Positions 1 to 10,612 are shown, numbered from the stretch's first letter. The stretch: 64,000 nt of DNA from Flavivirga spongiicola (GCF_030540825.1 NZ_JAUOEO010000001.1:3423001-3487000); one strand, 5' to 3'. Notes: generated by a model not told the origin, from the sequence alone. Translations and numbers: made by a program.

Positions 1-705
1 ACTATCAGGATGGTACTTTATAATGCTTAAGCCATAACTGGGTGCTTCTCTTAGTTTAACATTTCGCCGTATAGTTGTATTAAAAACCATAGATTTAAAA
101 TGTTTAACTAATTCTATTTGTAATTGGTTTGATAAGCTTGTTTTTGAATCAAACATGGTAATTAACAACCCTTCAATATCAATATTTGGATTAGATGATT
201 TTTTGATACTTTTAATAGTTGTCAATAGTTTGCTTAAGCCTTCTAAAGCAAAGAATTCACACTGTACAGGTATAATTACTGAATGGCATGCTGTTAATGC
301 ATTAAGTGCCAATAATCCAAAAGAAGGGGGACAGTCAATGAGAATATATTCATAATTTTCTATAATATTAGAAAGTGCCCTTTTTAGCATAAATAAATCA
401 ATGGTTTTAGATTTATTTATTTCTATTGAGGCTAAACGGATGTTAGAAGGTATAAAATCAAAATGTGCAAATTCAGGTTTTACAATACTATTTTCAGCTT
501 TAAACGTGTTGTTAAAAAAACCTAAACTACTATATTTAATTTCAAAAGGAACAAGGCCAACACCAGAAGTAGCATTGGCTTGAGGGTCTAAGTCTATTAA
601 AAGTACTTTTTTATCAAGAAGACCAAGTGCATCTGCCAGATTTATGGACGTAGTCGTTTTACCAACGCCTCCTTTTTGACTAGCGATTGCAATTATTTTG
701 TTCAT
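1..705 (-). CDS. parA: ParA/Soj-family chromosome partitioning ATPase (C-terminus beyond window)
   Basis: The gene starts at the ATG at 705-703 and runs off the left edge, so 235 codons are visible of a family length near 255. The N-terminus MNKIIAIASQKGGVGKTTT holds the deviant Walker A motif (KGGVGKTT) of ParA/MinD ATPases. It is followed by LLIDLDPQAN (Walker A') and later by YILIDCPPS (Walker B region). The visible end APSYGLSIIKYHPDS is the typical ParA C-terminal block. ParA proteins form ATP-dependent dimers on DNA and segregate origins with ParB, which would be expected next to it outside the window. A chromosomal Soj-type protein is more likely than a plasmid one because the neighbours are core metabolic genes. 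Confidence 0.93.
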   Translation of the reverse strand, partial: MNKIIAIASQKGGVGKTTTSINLADALGLLDKKVLLIDLDPQANATSGVGLVPFEIKYSSLGFFNNTFKAENSIVKPEFAHFDFIPSNIRLASIEINKSKTIDLFMLKRALSNIIENYEYILIDCPPSFGLLALNALTACHSVIIPVQCEFFALEGLSKLLTTIKSIKKSSNPNIDIEGLLITMFDSKTSLSNQLQIELVKHFKSMVFNTTIRRNVKLREAPSYGLSIIKYHPDS

Positions 706-1284
706 TAGTTCTTTAGATAAGGGAAAATAAAAATACAACTATTTTGGAGTATAATAAACAGAATTCAACGATAATTCATTTGAAACAAGCGTGTTACCTT
801 GCTAGTTGTCTTTTTGTTGATGTTTTAACTCTTTTGAGTTTGAATTATGGTTTCTTTTGAAAAGACAGTTCAAAAAATAAGTATGTCGATATTTATTAAC
901 GAATCAAAAACCATAAGTGTACCAATAAATTGATAACTGTAGTAATCATGAACAAAGATTTAAGAGAAAAAATAGAAGCTGATAGTCATTTTGACAGTAT
1001 CGAAATAATGGAGATGATTATATGACCTTTTAGTCTTTAGTTCATGCTCCGCGCAATCGAAATACTCAAGACATACTAAAGCAGAAGTATTGAAGTAGAA
1101 AGTGAAAAGGAACGTTTTACTACGGTTATCTTAAGTGAAGAACAGTATAAGCTATAAAATTTTATTTTCGATAGTTCTACTATTTGTCGAATTACTGATT
1201 TTATGGGTTTTCATTCGCATAATTAAAGCAAGCCAATAGGAAAACAGGCAAACAAATTTTGCTCAAAATTAAAGAACAGGTACT
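706..1284. other. Gene-poor gap with decayed ORF traces
   Basis: No intact gene is visible in these 579 bases. Two short open stretches look coding-like. One starts at ATG 948 and reads MNKDLREKIEADSHF before a stop near 1025. The other, about 1085-1157, reads SIEVESEKERFTTVILSEEQ before a stop. They are in different frames and may be remnants of one lost gene, but I do not recognise a family. Confidence 0.35.
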
Positions 1285-3474
1285 TTAATCAATCAGGATC
1301 TCTAAAATCTTAATAGCTGCATCACTGATTTTGGTGCCAGGGCCAAATACAGCTATAGCACCAGTATCAAATAAGTATTGGTAATCTTGTTTTGGTATAA
1401 CACCACCTACAATGACCATAATATCATCACGGCCATAAGCTTTTAAGGCTTCAATAACTTGTGGTACTAAGGTTTTATGTCCTGCGGCTAATGACGAAAC
1501 ACCTAAAACGTGTACATCATTTTCAACAGCCTGTTTTGCAGCTTCTTGTGGTGTTTGAAATAATGGGCCAATATCTACATCGAAACCAACATCTGCGTAG
1601 CCTGTGGCTACTACTTTGGCACCCCGGTCATGACCATCTTGTCCCATTTTTGCAATCATAATACGAGGCCTTCTACCATCTTGTTCTGCAAAAACATCGG
1701 CAAGTTGTTGCGCTTTTTTAAAGGATTTATCGTCTTTTATTTCTTTACTGTACACACCAGAAAATGATTTTATTTGTGCTTTATAACGTCCAAATTCAAC
1801 TTCTAAAGCATCACTGATTTCTCCAAGAGTAGCGCGTTCACGAGCAGCTTCTACTGCTAAGGCTAATAAATTATAATCCTCGCGAAGGTGGGAATCTTTT
1901 GAGTCAATCTCTTGATTAGCTTTTGAATTTGGTTTATCCGAATTTAAGGAAAATTTAGCAGCTTCGGTTAATTTTAATAACGCCGACTTGACTTTTTCGG
2001 AATTTCGTTCAGATTTAATTTTGTTTAGGCGTTCTATTTGTTGGTTTCTAACGGTTTGATTATCAACTTCAAGTGTTGAAATTGCCGCTTCTTCTTCAAG
2101 TTTGTATTTATTTACTCCAACAATAATGTCTTGACCGGAATCTATACGCGCTTGTTTTTTAGCAGCAGCTTCTTCTATTCGAATTTTTGGAATCCCGGCT
2201 TCAATAGCTTTAGTCATACCTCCTAAGGTTTCGACTTCTTCAATTAAAGACCATGCTTTTTGAGCCATATCATGAGTTAGTTTTTCAACATAATAGCTTC
2301 CAGCCCATGGATCGACAGTTTTTGTGATTTTTGTTTCTTCTTGTAAATATATTTGTGTGTTTCTGGCTATACGTGCTGAGAAATCGGTTGGTAAGGCAAT
2401 CGCTTCATCCAGTGCATTCGTATGTAAACTTTGAGTGCCACCAAAAGCAGCAGCAGCAGCTTCTATAGTTGTTCTTGCTACATTGTTGAATGGGTCTTGT
2501 TCTGTTAAACTCCAACCGCTAGTTTGGCAATGTGTACGTAATGCTAAAGATTTTTCATTTTTTGGATTAAATTGTTTAACCAATTTTGCCCAGAGCATAC
2601 GTGCTGCACGCATTTTAGCAATCTCCATAAAATGATTCATACCAATGGCCCAAAAAAAAGATAGGCGAGGCGCAAAAGTATCTATATCCATGCCGGCAGC
2701 AAGCCCTTTTCTAATATATTCTAAACCATCGGCGAGCGTGTAAGCCAATTCAATATCACAGGTTGCTCCAGCTTCTTGCATATGATATCCTGAAATACTA
2801 ATGCTATTAAACTTAGGCATGTTTTTACTAGTATATTCAAAAATATCTGAAATGATTTTCATAGAAGGCGTAGGCGGGTAGATATATGTGTTACGCACCA
2901 TAAATTCCTTTAAAATATCATTTTGAATCGTACCGGCAAGTTGTTCTGGTTTAACGCCTTGTTCTTCAGCCGCTACAATATAAAATGCCATGATGGGTAA
3001 TACGGCGCCATTCATTGTCATGGAAACCGACATTTTATCTAGAGGAATTTGATCGAACAGTGTTTTCATATCTTCAACCGAATCAATAGCAACACCAGCT
3101 TTTCCAACATCACCAACAACACGTTCATGGTCACTATCGTAACCTCTATGAGTTGCTAAATCAAATGCAACAGAGAGCCCTTTTTGTCCAGCAGCTAAAT
3201 TGCGCCTGTAAAAAGCATTACTTTCTTCAGCAGTACTAAAACCAGCATATTGCCTAATAGTCCAAGGTCTTCTAACATACATGGTGCTATAAGGACCTCG
3301 TAAGTTTGGTGCCATTCCAGCAACAAATCCAAGGTGTTCTAAATCTTTTATGTCATCTTTGGAATAGGATGATTTAACATCTATGCCCTCGGCAGTCGAA
3401 AAAAGATCTAAGCTTTCGTTTTTTGAATTTTTTTGTTTGCTATTTATTGCGATATGTTGAAGGTCCTTTCTCAA
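1285..3474 (-). CDS. mutB: Methylmalonyl-CoA mutase large subunit
   Basis: This 729-residue protein interconverts succinyl-CoA and R-methylmalonyl-CoA with adenosylcobalamin, in propionate and odd-chain metabolism. The N-terminal two thirds form the substrate TIM barrel, with family blocks such as [19 protein letters not shown] near residue 70. The C-terminal 120 residues form the B12-binding domain with the DxHxxG motif (DGHDRG, about 613-618), whose His replaces the lower axial ligand of cobalamin. A charged low-complexity linker at about 500-545 joins the two. The length is close to the usual 710-730. The gene follows the small lipoprotein gene by 2 bp, in an operon with mutA. Confidence 0.97.
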   Translation of the reverse strand: MRKDLQHIAINSKQKNSKNESLDLFSTAEGIDVKSSYSKDDIKDLEHLGFVAGMAPNLRGPYSTMYVRRPWTIRQYAGFSTAEESNAFYRRNLAAGQKGLSVAFDLATHRGYDSDHERVVGDVGKAGVAIDSVEDMKTLFDQIPLDKMSVSMTMNGAVLPIMAFYIVAAEEQGVKPEQLAGTIQNDILKEFMVRNTYIYPPTPSMKIISDIFEYTSKNMPKFNSISISGYHMQEAGATCDIELAYTLADGLEYIRKGLAAGMDIDTFAPRLSFFWAIGMNHFMEIAKMRAARMLWAKLVKQFNPKNEKSLALRTHCQTSGWSLTEQDPFNNVARTTIEAAAAAFGGTQSLHTNALDEAIALPTDFSARIARNTQIYLQEETKITKTVDPWAGSYYVEKLTHDMAQKAWSLIEEVETLGGMTKAIEAGIPKIRIEEAAAKKQARIDSGQDIIVGVNKYKLEEEAAISTLEVDNQTVRNQQIERLNKIKSERNSEKVKSALLKLTEAAKFSLNSDKPNSKANQEIDSKDSHLREDYNLLALAVEAARERATLGEISDALEVEFGRYKAQIKSFSGVYSKEIKDDKSFKKAQQLADVFAEQDGRRPRIMIAKMGQDGHDRGAKVVATGYADVGFDVDIGPLFQTPQEAAKQAVENDVHVLGVSSLAAGHKTLVPQVIEALKAYGRDDIMVIVGGVIPKQDYQYLFDTGAIAVFGPGTKISDAAIKILEILID

Positions 3475-3476
3475 GA

Positions 3477-4130
3477 TTATTCAGGTTTCTTATTAAAATC
3501 TACTTTAGATTCAGGTTTTTCTAAATTAACTTTAGAAAAATCCACATCAAAAAGTTTAGCATAAAACAAATCTAAAGCAATATATGTTGCCAAATATTTG
3601 TCTCTAATAGCGTTTCTATATTTACTAATTAAAGGCGTACCAAATAGTTTTGGACTCATACTGTTAGTTGTTACAAGTGAATTAAAGGTTGTTTTTAATG
3701 CGGTATCTTGTATATTATTTGCTATACAACCTATAATAGAGCCATTATAATTTAAGTGACTCTTGGCGTTATTAGCATCCCATAAAGTGCTTTCGTTTTT
3801 TAAAGCTTTAAAAACGTTAAGAGAATGGGCAGAGACTACATCTTCATACTTTAATCTTCCTCTTCCGTAAACGGCATCTCTTACAAATTGATTATAAGCT
3901 TGAGTTTGAGATACATTTTTGTTGGTTTTGCTATAAAAAACCAAAATATCATTTTCAAAAGAATATAAAGCTTCATGATACAATTTTGAATTGAAATCAC
4001 CACATGTTAGTACAACAGGATGATCAGTATATTGGTATTCTGAAAATGTATTTTCATTTTTACAGTTAAATAAAGTAAGTACTAATACAAGTGTAAAAAA
4101 CTTAGGATTTAGGTTCATTTTAATCTTCAT
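3477..4130 (-). CDS. Hypothetical lipoprotein between mutA and mutB
   Basis: This is a 217-residue protein with a hydrophobic N-terminus ending in a lipobox (LTLFNC, Cys about residue 23), so it is probably a periplasmic or outer-membrane lipoprotein. The rest is mixed alpha/beta and I see no known catalytic motif. The annotated start overlaps the end of mutA by 11 bp. A second in-frame ATG at 4118 (MNLNPKF) would nearly remove the overlap and leave a more normal signal peptide. It sits inside the mutA-mutB transcription unit with a 2 bp gap to mutB, so it is co-expressed with a cytoplasmic enzyme. The function is not known. Confidence 0.8.
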   Translation of the reverse strand: MKIKMNLNPKFFTLVLVLTLFNCKNENTFSEYQYTDHPVVLTCGDFNSKLYHEALYSFENDILVFYSKTNKNVSQTQAYNQFVRDAVYGRGRLKYEDVVSAHSLNVFKALKNESTLWDANNAKSHLNYNGSIIGCIANNIQDTALKTTFNSLVTTNSMSPKLFGTPLISKYRNAIRDKYLATYIALDLFYAKLFDVDFSKVNLEKPESKVDFNKKPE

Positions 4131-5487
4131 TTTTTAATCGTTCTTTTTCTGTTTTTTCTGCTAATCGCTTTTCAATTATTGGTTCAATTAATGTTTTTCT
4201 TTGATTTATTTTTACAAAAGGGTAAAGGTCTAGCTCTTGCTTCATTTTATTTTCCGCATTAGGGTGCTTGTTAGTACCTAACAATATTTCTTCTCCTGCA
4301 TGAAATTGTATGTCTTCTTTGATAGCACTTTCTTTAATTTTTCGTTGAATAGTACCATCTTTTAACTGCTTTAAAAAACCGCCATTTTTTTCAATATCTT
4401 TAAATAAATCTAAAGCTTTTTCGGTTAGTTGATTGGTTAAGGATTCTATATAATAAGCGCCATCTGATGGATTGTTAACGACATTAAAATAACTTTCATG
4501 CTTTAAAACTAATAGTTGGTTTCTGGCAATACGCTCGCCAAATTCATTGTCTTTGTGATAAATAGCATCGTAAGGTAAATTGTAGATACTATTTGCGCCT
4601 CCAAGAATAGCACTCATACATTCGGTAGTTGTGCGTAACATATTGGTGTTATAATCGTATAGTGTTTTGTTGCGTTTTGTTGGCGTTGCCAGAATGTAAC
4701 AATTAGGGTTTGCATTATATGCCGTTGCCAATGTATCCCAAAGCATTCTTAATGCTCGTAATTTTGCAATTTCAAAAAAATAGTTTGTGCCAATAGAAAC
4801 CCTAAAGTTTACTTCTAGAGTTGGTAAGGTTTCTTCACTATTTTCAAAGTAATTTAAATATTCATTGGCATGCGCTAAAGCATATGCCAATTGTTGCACA
4901 ATATTTGCTCCTGCATTTTGGTATAACGAAACATCAATCGAAAATGATTTTGTGTTTGTTACTATCGCTTTAAATTTAGAGAAATCATCTTTTAAGTTAT
5001 GATACCAATTTCCACTTTTTGCTAGATTACCTATGATATCTGTATGGATGCGGATTCTTGTGCCTGACGAAATGGTGATTAATTGTTTTACAAACGTTTC
5101 GGAAAGAAATTGTAACTCGAAATAGAGTGGTGTAGACTCAGGATTAATGTTTTCTAATAAATCGTTAATTAAAATGGTTTCCGAAGGAATAATAAACTTA
5201 ATACTTTCAGCTCCTCTTTCAATAGCATCAATTGCTTTTTGATTGGACTTTTTAACATCAGCTACAAAAATAGATTGAGAAATGTTCCATCCTGTTGACT
5301 TTGGGTTAGAAACTTTAGGTTGTTCTTTAAAATCGTCAGCATGATAAAACGGTTTTACAGAAATATCTTCATTAGTTTTCCAAACTAATGTGTCATTGTA
5401 ATCAGCTCCTTTTAAATCGAACTGTATTTTTTGTTTCCATTGTTTAGCTGAAACCGATTCAAATTCATTAAACAACCAATTATTCAT
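4120..5487 (-). CDS. mutA: Methylmalonyl-CoA mutase small subunit
   Basis: This 455-residue paralogue of the mutase barrel pairs with the large subunit. It keeps barrel blocks also found in MutB (FEIAKLRALRMLWDTLA, and GERIARNQLLVLKHES matching the [13 protein letters not shown] region). It ends at about 455 with no DxHxxG cobalamin motif, which fits the non-catalytic subunit. It overlaps the upstream divIC-like gene by 8 bp, so the cluster is translationally tight. Small subunits of this family in other bacteria are often longer; the shorter form here lacks the C-terminal cobalamin-like domain. Confidence 0.94.
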   Translation of the reverse strand: MNNWLFNEFESVSAKQWKQKIQFDLKGADYNDTLVWKTNEDISVKPFYHADDFKEQPKVSNPKSTGWNISQSIFVADVKKSNQKAIDAIERGAESIKFIIPSETILINDLLENINPESTPLYFELQFLSETFVKQLITISSGTRIRIHTDIIGNLAKSGNWYHNLKDDFSKFKAIVTNTKSFSIDVSLYQNAGANIVQQLAYALAHANEYLNYFENSEETLPTLEVNFRVSIGTNYFFEIAKLRALRMLWDTLATAYNANPNCYILATPTKRNKTLYDYNTNMLRTTTECMSAILGGANSIYNLPYDAIYHKDNEFGERIARNQLLVLKHESYFNVVNNPSDGAYYIESLTNQLTEKALDLFKDIEKNGGFLKQLKDGTIQRKIKESAIKEDIQFHAGEEILLGTNKHPNAENKMKQELDLYPFVKINQRKTLIEPIIEKRLAEKTEKERLKNED

Positions 5488-5803
5488 TCTTTTTAGTTTT
5501 TAAACTGTCTTCGTATTCAATCAGATAGATTTCTTCGTTGTCACGTTTCATATAATATTCTTCGCGAGCAAATTTTTCTAAACCATCTTGTGTACTGAGT
5601 TTTTTTATAGCTTTATTATCTTTTTCTATCTCTTTTTTATAATACTCTTTTTCATTTTCTAAGGCTTCTACATCTGTGTTTAATTCATGGTGTAAAATCC
5701 ACGAATTGTCATCAAAAAACAACATCCAAACTATAAAAGAGGCTAAAATCAAGATAAACCAATTTTTAAAAGGTTTGAAAAATTTATGTTTAAATAACGC
5801 CAT
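5480..5803 (-). CDS. Septum formation initiator family protein (DivIC/FtsB-like)
   Basis: The protein has 107 residues, a short basic N-terminus, one membrane helix (about residues 15-32, FILILASFIVWMLFF) and a periplasmic coiled coil rich in Glu and Lys (about 42-70). It ends with the family-typical EEYYMKRDNEEIYLIE block. DivIC/FtsB proteins join FtsL and FtsQ/DivIB in the divisome. It starts immediately after the uridine kinase stop codon and overlaps mutA by 8 bp, an arrangement that suggests one transcript from udk to mutB. Confidence 0.9.
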   Translation of the reverse strand: MALFKHKFFKPFKNWFILILASFIVWMLFFDDNSWILHHELNTDVEALENEKEYYKKEIEKDNKAIKKLSTQDGLEKFAREEYYMKRDNEEIYLIEYEDSLKTKKNE

Positions 5804-6409
5804 TTATAGTTTTTCGTTTATTATGGTTTTAACAATATCAATAGCCACAGTATTATATTTATTGTTTGGTATTATAATGTCTGCATACTCTTTCATGGGT
5901 TCAATAAATTGATCGTGCATTGGCTTTAACGTTGTTTGATAACGCGCTAAAACTTCATCTAAATCTCTACCACGTTCGGAAATATCACGTTTTAAACGTC
6001 TTATTAAGCGTTCGTCTGTATCTGCATGTACAAATATTTTAATATCAAACATATCCCGTAATTTTGGATTTGTTAAAATTAAAATCCCTTCAATAATCAT
6101 GACCTTCCTAGGGTGTGTTAAAATAGTATCACCAGTTCTATTATGTTTAACGAAAGAATATACAGGTTGGTGTATGGGTTTATTGTTTTTAAGTGCTTCT
6201 AAATGATCTGCTAAAAGATTAAAATCGATAGAACGTGGGTGATCAAAATTTATTTTTACACGTTCTTCATAAGATAAATGCGTGGTGTCTTTATAATAGG
6301 AATCTTGCGAAATCACTCCAACTTCACCTTCGGGAAGCTCATTCAATATCTGATTTACAACAGTGGTTTTGCCACAGCCGGTGCCTCCTGCAATTCCAAT
6401 TATAAGCAT
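5804..6409 (-). CDS. udk: Uridine kinase
   Basis: This 201-residue P-loop kinase phosphorylates uridine and cytidine to UMP and CMP in pyrimidine salvage. The Walker A motif GGTGCGKTT lies at about residues 8-16. Further blocks are SQDSYYKD (substrate region), NFDHPRSID and the lid-region sequence DERLIRRLKRDISERGRD. The length fits bacterial Udk (about 205-215). It is the first gene of the apparent udk-divIC-mutA-lipoprotein-mutB run. Confidence 0.96.
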   Translation of the reverse strand: MLIIGIAGGTGCGKTTVVNQILNELPEGEVGVISQDSYYKDTTHLSYEERVKINFDHPRSIDFNLLADHLEALKNNKPIHQPVYSFVKHNRTGDTILTHPRKVMIIEGILILTNPKLRDMFDIKIFVHADTDERLIRRLKRDISERGRDLDEVLARYQTTLKPMHDQFIEPMKEYADIIIPNNKYNTVAIDIVKTIINEKL

Positions 6410-6474
6410 TATTAATCTAGTTTAATTAGCTTTTACAAAGTTAGTTAAATGTAGTTATTTAAATGAGAAACTGC

Positions 6475-6891
6475 CTATTTTTTTATTTTTGAAACCTCTA
6501 CTTCTGTGACTATTTTATCATTTTTATTTCCCCAGCTATTTGTAATATAGTTCATAACATCAGCAACTTCATCATTACTTAAACCCATGGGGGCCATATA
6601 ACCGTTATATGTTTGTCCATTAACAACGATTTCACTTTTTTGACCATATTTAATACCTCTAATGCTAGCTTCTCGATTTTTTATAAGATAATCTGAATTA
6701 GCTAGTGGCGGATATACCTTTTCTACGCCTTTGCCATTGGGTAAATGGCAGGATACACAAAAGTCCGTATAAATTTCATGCCCTCTTTGTATACTTTCTT
6801 TTAAAGGATCTGTTTGCGATTTGTTATTTTGATTTGTATAAATAATGACTACAGAAGATAGTGTTATTAAGCTTACTATAATTAATTTCAT
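6475..6891 (-). CDS. Class I c-type cytochrome, exported
   Basis: This protein has 138 residues, with a signal peptide or N-terminal anchor (about 1-20), a single haem c site CVSCH at about 45-49 and a distal Met in the GYMAPMGLSNDEV block. It is therefore a monohaem electron carrier in the periplasm or membrane-anchored. It lies downstream of the PQQ-type sugar dehydrogenase gene on the same strand, 126 bp away. Such cytochromes often accept electrons from quinoprotein dehydrogenases, which is an inference from position only. Confidence 0.9.
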   Translation of the reverse strand: MKLIIVSLITLSSVVIIYTNQNNKSQTDPLKESIQRGHEIYTDFCVSCHLPNGKGVEKVYPPLANSDYLIKNREASIRGIKYGQKSEIVVNGQTYNGYMAPMGLSNDEVADVMNYITNSWGNKNDKIVTEVEVSKIKK

Positions 6892-7017
6892 GTGTTTATA
6901 TCTATTGTTTTTTATTTATCACATGTAGCTTCCATTATAATCATTCCATTGGGTATCGACTGTTCGTTATGGAAGTTTCATGTACTATTAAATTTTCAGT
7001 GATGGTTGTTTTGATTC

Positions 7018-8142
7018 TTAATTTTCAGGAATAATCTTTACAATACCTAAACCTTCAATGGCAGCATAAATATAACCATCTGGTGCCTCTAATAGATTTC
7101 TAACGCGACCTAAACCTTCAAACAGTTTTTCACGTTTTACTACTATATTGTTTTCTAAAACTAGTCTTTCAGTGTATTCAAATTTTAAAGAACCAACCAG
7201 AACATTACCTTTCCAATTTGGATATATGTCCGAAGAAACAAAAGTCATACCACTGGGAGCAATAGAAGGCACCCAATAGAATAAAGGTTGTTCCATGCCT
7301 TCTTTTTCAGTAATATCTGTGAACGTTGTGCCACTATAATTAATACCATATGATATAACTGGCCATCCGAAGTTTTTCCCTTTTTGGATGATATTAATTT
7401 CGTCTCCACCTCGTGGGCCATGTTCATGAGTCCAAATAGCTCCTGTAATTGGATTTTTTATCATGCCTTGTGGATTTCTATGGCCATAGCTATAAATAGC
7501 AGTTTTTGCATTGGCAGTATTTATAAAAGGGTTGTCTTCCGGAATACTTCCATCATCATTTAGTCTGTAAATTTTGCCACCATCCCGGGTAATATCTTGT
7601 GGATTTACATCTCTGTTGCCTCGATCTCCTATAGAAAAATACAAGTACCCTTCGTTATCAAACTCAATGCGTGCCCCCCAATGTTGCCCTTTTTTTGTAT
7701 TTGGACCGGCTTTATAAAGTAATTGTTTCTCAACTAAAGTGTTATTGTCTAGTTTAGCTCTTAAAATGGCAGTATTTCCTCCATCTTCATCGCCTTCGGG
7801 AGATGCATAAGATATATAGAGCCATCCGTTGTTTTTATAATCAGGATGTAATTCTAAATCCATTAAACCGCCCTGACCACGTACGTATATTTCCGGCAAT
7901 CCTTCAATACTTGTTTTTACACCGTCTTTAAAATGAATAAGCTCCCCGGCTTTTTCAGTAATAAGCATGCTTTCGTCGGGTAAAAGGACCATACCCCAGG
8001 GAATATTTAAATCAGGAACAATGACTTCGGTTGTATAATTAATATTAGTGGGCGTTTCTGCTTTGACTTCAGATTCTGTTTGTTGTGCACATGACATGCA
8101 TGAAATGAGGATTATTGATAAAAATGAATAAATATTTCTCAT
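7018..8142 (-). CDS. PQQ-dependent sugar dehydrogenase (GSDH family) lipoprotein
   Basis: This 374-residue six-bladed beta-propeller protein belongs to the soluble glucose/sorbosone dehydrogenase family, which oxidises aldose sugars using pyrroloquinoline quinone. Visible family features are IPWGMVLLPDESMLITEKAG at the first blade, GGLMDLELHPDY, WGARIEFDNEGYLYFSIGDR, YGHRNPQG and WTHEHGPRGGDEIN, which include the expected PQQ and calcium contacts. The N-terminus has a lipobox (SCMSC). It is 24 bp downstream of a TonB-dependent receptor gene and upstream of a cytochrome c gene, so the three may form a sugar-oxidation unit. The substrate cannot be read from sequence. Confidence 0.92.
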   Translation of the reverse strand: MRNIYSFLSIILISCMSCAQQTESEVKAETPTNINYTTEVIVPDLNIPWGMVLLPDESMLITEKAGELIHFKDGVKTSIEGLPEIYVRGQGGLMDLELHPDYKNNGWLYISYASPEGDEDGGNTAILRAKLDNNTLVEKQLLYKAGPNTKKGQHWGARIEFDNEGYLYFSIGDRGNRDVNPQDITRDGGKIYRLNDDGSIPEDNPFINTANAKTAIYSYGHRNPQGMIKNPITGAIWTHEHGPRGGDEINIIQKGKNFGWPVISYGINYSGTTFTDITEKEGMEQPLFYWVPSIAPSGMTFVSSDIYPNWKGNVLVGSLKFEYTERLVLENNIVVKREKLFEGLGRVRNLLEAPDGYIYAAIEGLGIVKIIPEN

Positions 8143-8165
8143 GGCTTTTTTTATTTAAAGATACT

Positions 8166-10466
8166 CTAAAACATATAATTTATATGTACTCCCGTATAAT
8201 AATTTACGGGGTTCCCAGGATAATAATACCTTGGTGGATTACCGTTAAAACCAGATGCATTTATTAAAACTTGTGAAGCATAGGCTTTGTCAAAGATATT
8301 ATTTATACCTAAGAAAATATTTAAGTTTAGCTTTTTATTAAGAGATGTTTTATACCCGATTTTAAAATTTGTTAAACTATAACTATCTGAATATAGGCTG
8401 TTATTATCAGTAATAGGCATGTCACCTACATATTGAAAGTTGATATTTCCGTAAATTCCAAATGATGATTCTACATGGATTCCTGTGTTAAAAACATCTG
8501 AAGGAACTCCTGTTAAATCATTTCCTGAAAAATTATTATCACCATCAATAAATTCTTTGAATTTAAAATTATTGAGTGTGTAGTTTACAAACGAGTTTAT
8601 AGATAGTGCTTCAGTCTGGAGCCATTCATAATTTAATGATAATTCTAATCCATCATGTTGTGTGCTTCCAGCGTTTATTCCAATAAACTCATCTTGAGTC
8701 GTCCTACGAGATACCAAAAGATTTTTAATCGCTAAACGATAAATTGCCAAATTAAATTGTAAACGATTATTTATTAAAGCACCTCGGGTACCAATTTCAA
8801 AATTCCACCCCGTTTCAGGTTTAAGATTAGTATTTATTTGTCCGTCAGGTAGCAAGGTTTCATTTAATGTGATAGGAGAGAAGCCGTGGCTAATATTTGA
8901 ATAAAGACTAACAGCTTTGGAAAGCAGATGAGATATACCAAATTTTGGAGATAGGATATGCTTAAATTTAAAGTTACCTGATTGATCCGGATTATTTTCA
9001 GAAACTGGAAATCTGTCATTTAAACTATATGATGTTTGATTTAAATTTAAACCTATTGAAAGTGTCGTTTTTTCTGAAAGCTCATAAACAGTTTCAAAAA
9101 ATGCGTTATAATAATTTCTTTTTTCTCTGAAGTTTGATAATTGATTCCCTTCAACACTTCCGGTACCATTTGGGAAATCGCGGTATAAATTTTCAAACGT
9201 TCCAGATTTATAGGTATCTCTAAAAAGTTCGCCACCAAGTGTCCAATTAAAAGTTTTATCTAAAAGTTTATAGTTGCCTAAAATTCGACTTCGAATACCT
9301 ATTGCCAAAGTGTTTTCTTTTAATATATTAAAGGGTCTGGGCTCGTATGCATCTAAAAAAGAAGTAAAAATACTAGTGACTTGTTTTGTATGGTTGTTAT
9401 ATTGATGATTCCAAGACAGGCCGAAAATCCCTCGTTTAGAATCTTCAAAGCCTTGTGATTGTTTCCAGGTAAATGCAGCAGATTTTGGATTGTTTAGATA
9501 GGTTTCTTCATTAATTGAGCTAGGGATAAATGCTTTCAAGTCAACAAAACTAGCTAAAAAATATAAGTCATTATTTTCATTTAAATAATGATTCGAATTT
9601 AGGGTAAAAGTTTGCCTGTCATATTCGTTGTTTTCACGATATCCATCACTATGGGTATTACTGTAAACAGCTCTAAAACTATTTGTAGTAGTGCCATGAT
9701 TTATATTTATCGTACCTTTTGATAATCCAAAAGATCCTACGGATAGTCTACTATTTATACTAGACTGATTTAAAAAGGCATTTTTGGGTGTTATATGAAT
9801 AGTACCTCCAAGACCAGCCCCATAAATGCTGGAAGTAGCGCCTTTAATAATTTCAAAACGTGAAATAGTATTTAATTCAAAATCCTCAATAGTGGTTTCT
9901 CCACTACCAGTTGTTAAAGGAATATCTTTAAAGTAAGCTCTAATTTTTGCAGTTCCGAATAAATTCCTTGAGCCTATACCTCTAATTGTAACTCGGTTAG
10001 TGTTAAGTGCTCCACTTTGCATAAATACTCCGGGTGTTCTGTTTAAAATAGCAGCTATATTGATGTCATTACCTAGTTCAATAGCCTTTAATGGAATCAT
10101 ACTAATTGAGGTTGTAGCCTTTTTTAGTTTTTTGGGAATATGGTTTGAGTTGATAATAACTTCATTTAATTCAGACGGATTAATATTTAGTTGAATAATG
10201 TAGTATGAATCTTTTTTTAGTTCAAGGACCTTTTCAAGATAACCTTCTTTTTTAAATGAATAAATACTAGCTTCAGAGGTTTCGAAGGTTCCGCTTAAAT
10301 TTGAAACCGTTGTACTTTTGGTATCAAGGTTTGTTATTAGTACGTTTGTTAATATAGCCCCATTGTCTTTATCAATAATTTTTCCTTTAATTTTTGATTG
10401 CCCAAAAGCACTAAAAGCAAAGCCAAGAGTTAGTAAAACAAGAATTCTTTTTTTTATAAAATGCAC
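8166..10466 (-). CDS. TonB-dependent outer-membrane receptor
   Basis: The protein has 766 residues with a signal peptide ending near AFG-QSK. A carboxypeptidase-like regulatory domain follows (about 23-100, KIKGKIIDKDNGAILTNV). Then come a plug domain (LNRTPGVFMQSGALNTNRVTIRG, IKGATSSIYGAGLGGTIHI) and a 22-stranded barrel ending in an aromatic residue (INYMF). It imports a ligand at the cost of TonB energy. It is not SusC-sized and has no SusD partner here, so a siderophore-, cofactor- or small-ligand receptor is as likely as a sugar receptor. PQQ or sugar uptake is possible from the next gene. Confidence 0.93.
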   Translation of the reverse strand: MHFIKKRILVLLTLGFAFSAFGQSKIKGKIIDKDNGAILTNVLITNLDTKSTTVSNLSGTFETSEASIYSFKKEGYLEKVLELKKDSYYIIQLNINPSELNEVIINSNHIPKKLKKATTSISMIPLKAIELGNDINIAAILNRTPGVFMQSGALNTNRVTIRGIGSRNLFGTAKIRAYFKDIPLTTGSGETTIEDFELNTISRFEIIKGATSSIYGAGLGGTIHITPKNAFLNQSSINSRLSVGSFGLSKGTININHGTTTNSFRAVYSNTHSDGYRENNEYDRQTFTLNSNHYLNENNDLYFLASFVDLKAFIPSSINEETYLNNPKSAAFTWKQSQGFEDSKRGIFGLSWNHQYNNHTKQVTSIFTSFLDAYEPRPFNILKENTLAIGIRSRILGNYKLLDKTFNWTLGGELFRDTYKSGTFENLYRDFPNGTGSVEGNQLSNFREKRNYYNAFFETVYELSEKTTLSIGLNLNQTSYSLNDRFPVSENNPDQSGNFKFKHILSPKFGISHLLSKAVSLYSNISHGFSPITLNETLLPDGQINTNLKPETGWNFEIGTRGALINNRLQFNLAIYRLAIKNLLVSRRTTQDEFIGINAGSTQHDGLELSLNYEWLQTEALSINSFVNYTLNNFKFKEFIDGDNNFSGNDLTGVPSDVFNTGIHVESSFGIYGNINFQYVGDMPITDNNSLYSDSYSLTNFKIGYKTSLNKKLNLNIFLGINNIFDKAYASQVLINASGFNGNPPRYYYPGNPVNYYTGVHINYMF

Positions 10467-10580
10467 AAGTTAATAGTATGTATTTAAGTGTGCTAAATTA
10501 TAGTTTTTTGAGAATATATTTTTATGATATTTAGAAGTGAAAGTTTTTAATATAAAAAATGGTGTAACGAATAAAAAAAC

Positions 10581-10588
10581 TATATTTG
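10581..10588 (+). promoter_or_regulatory. Putative -7 promoter element upstream of the tRNA-Pro duplication
   Basis: The octamer TATATTTG matches the Bacteroidota -7 consensus TAnnTTTG and lies 25 bp before the first tRNA-Pro copy. It was probably the original tRNA promoter. It now reads first through the degenerate copy and the GIY-YIG gene before reaching the intact tRNA. Confidence 0.55.
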
Positions 10589-10612
10589 CAATCCTAAAAT
10601 GATAACCAATTT

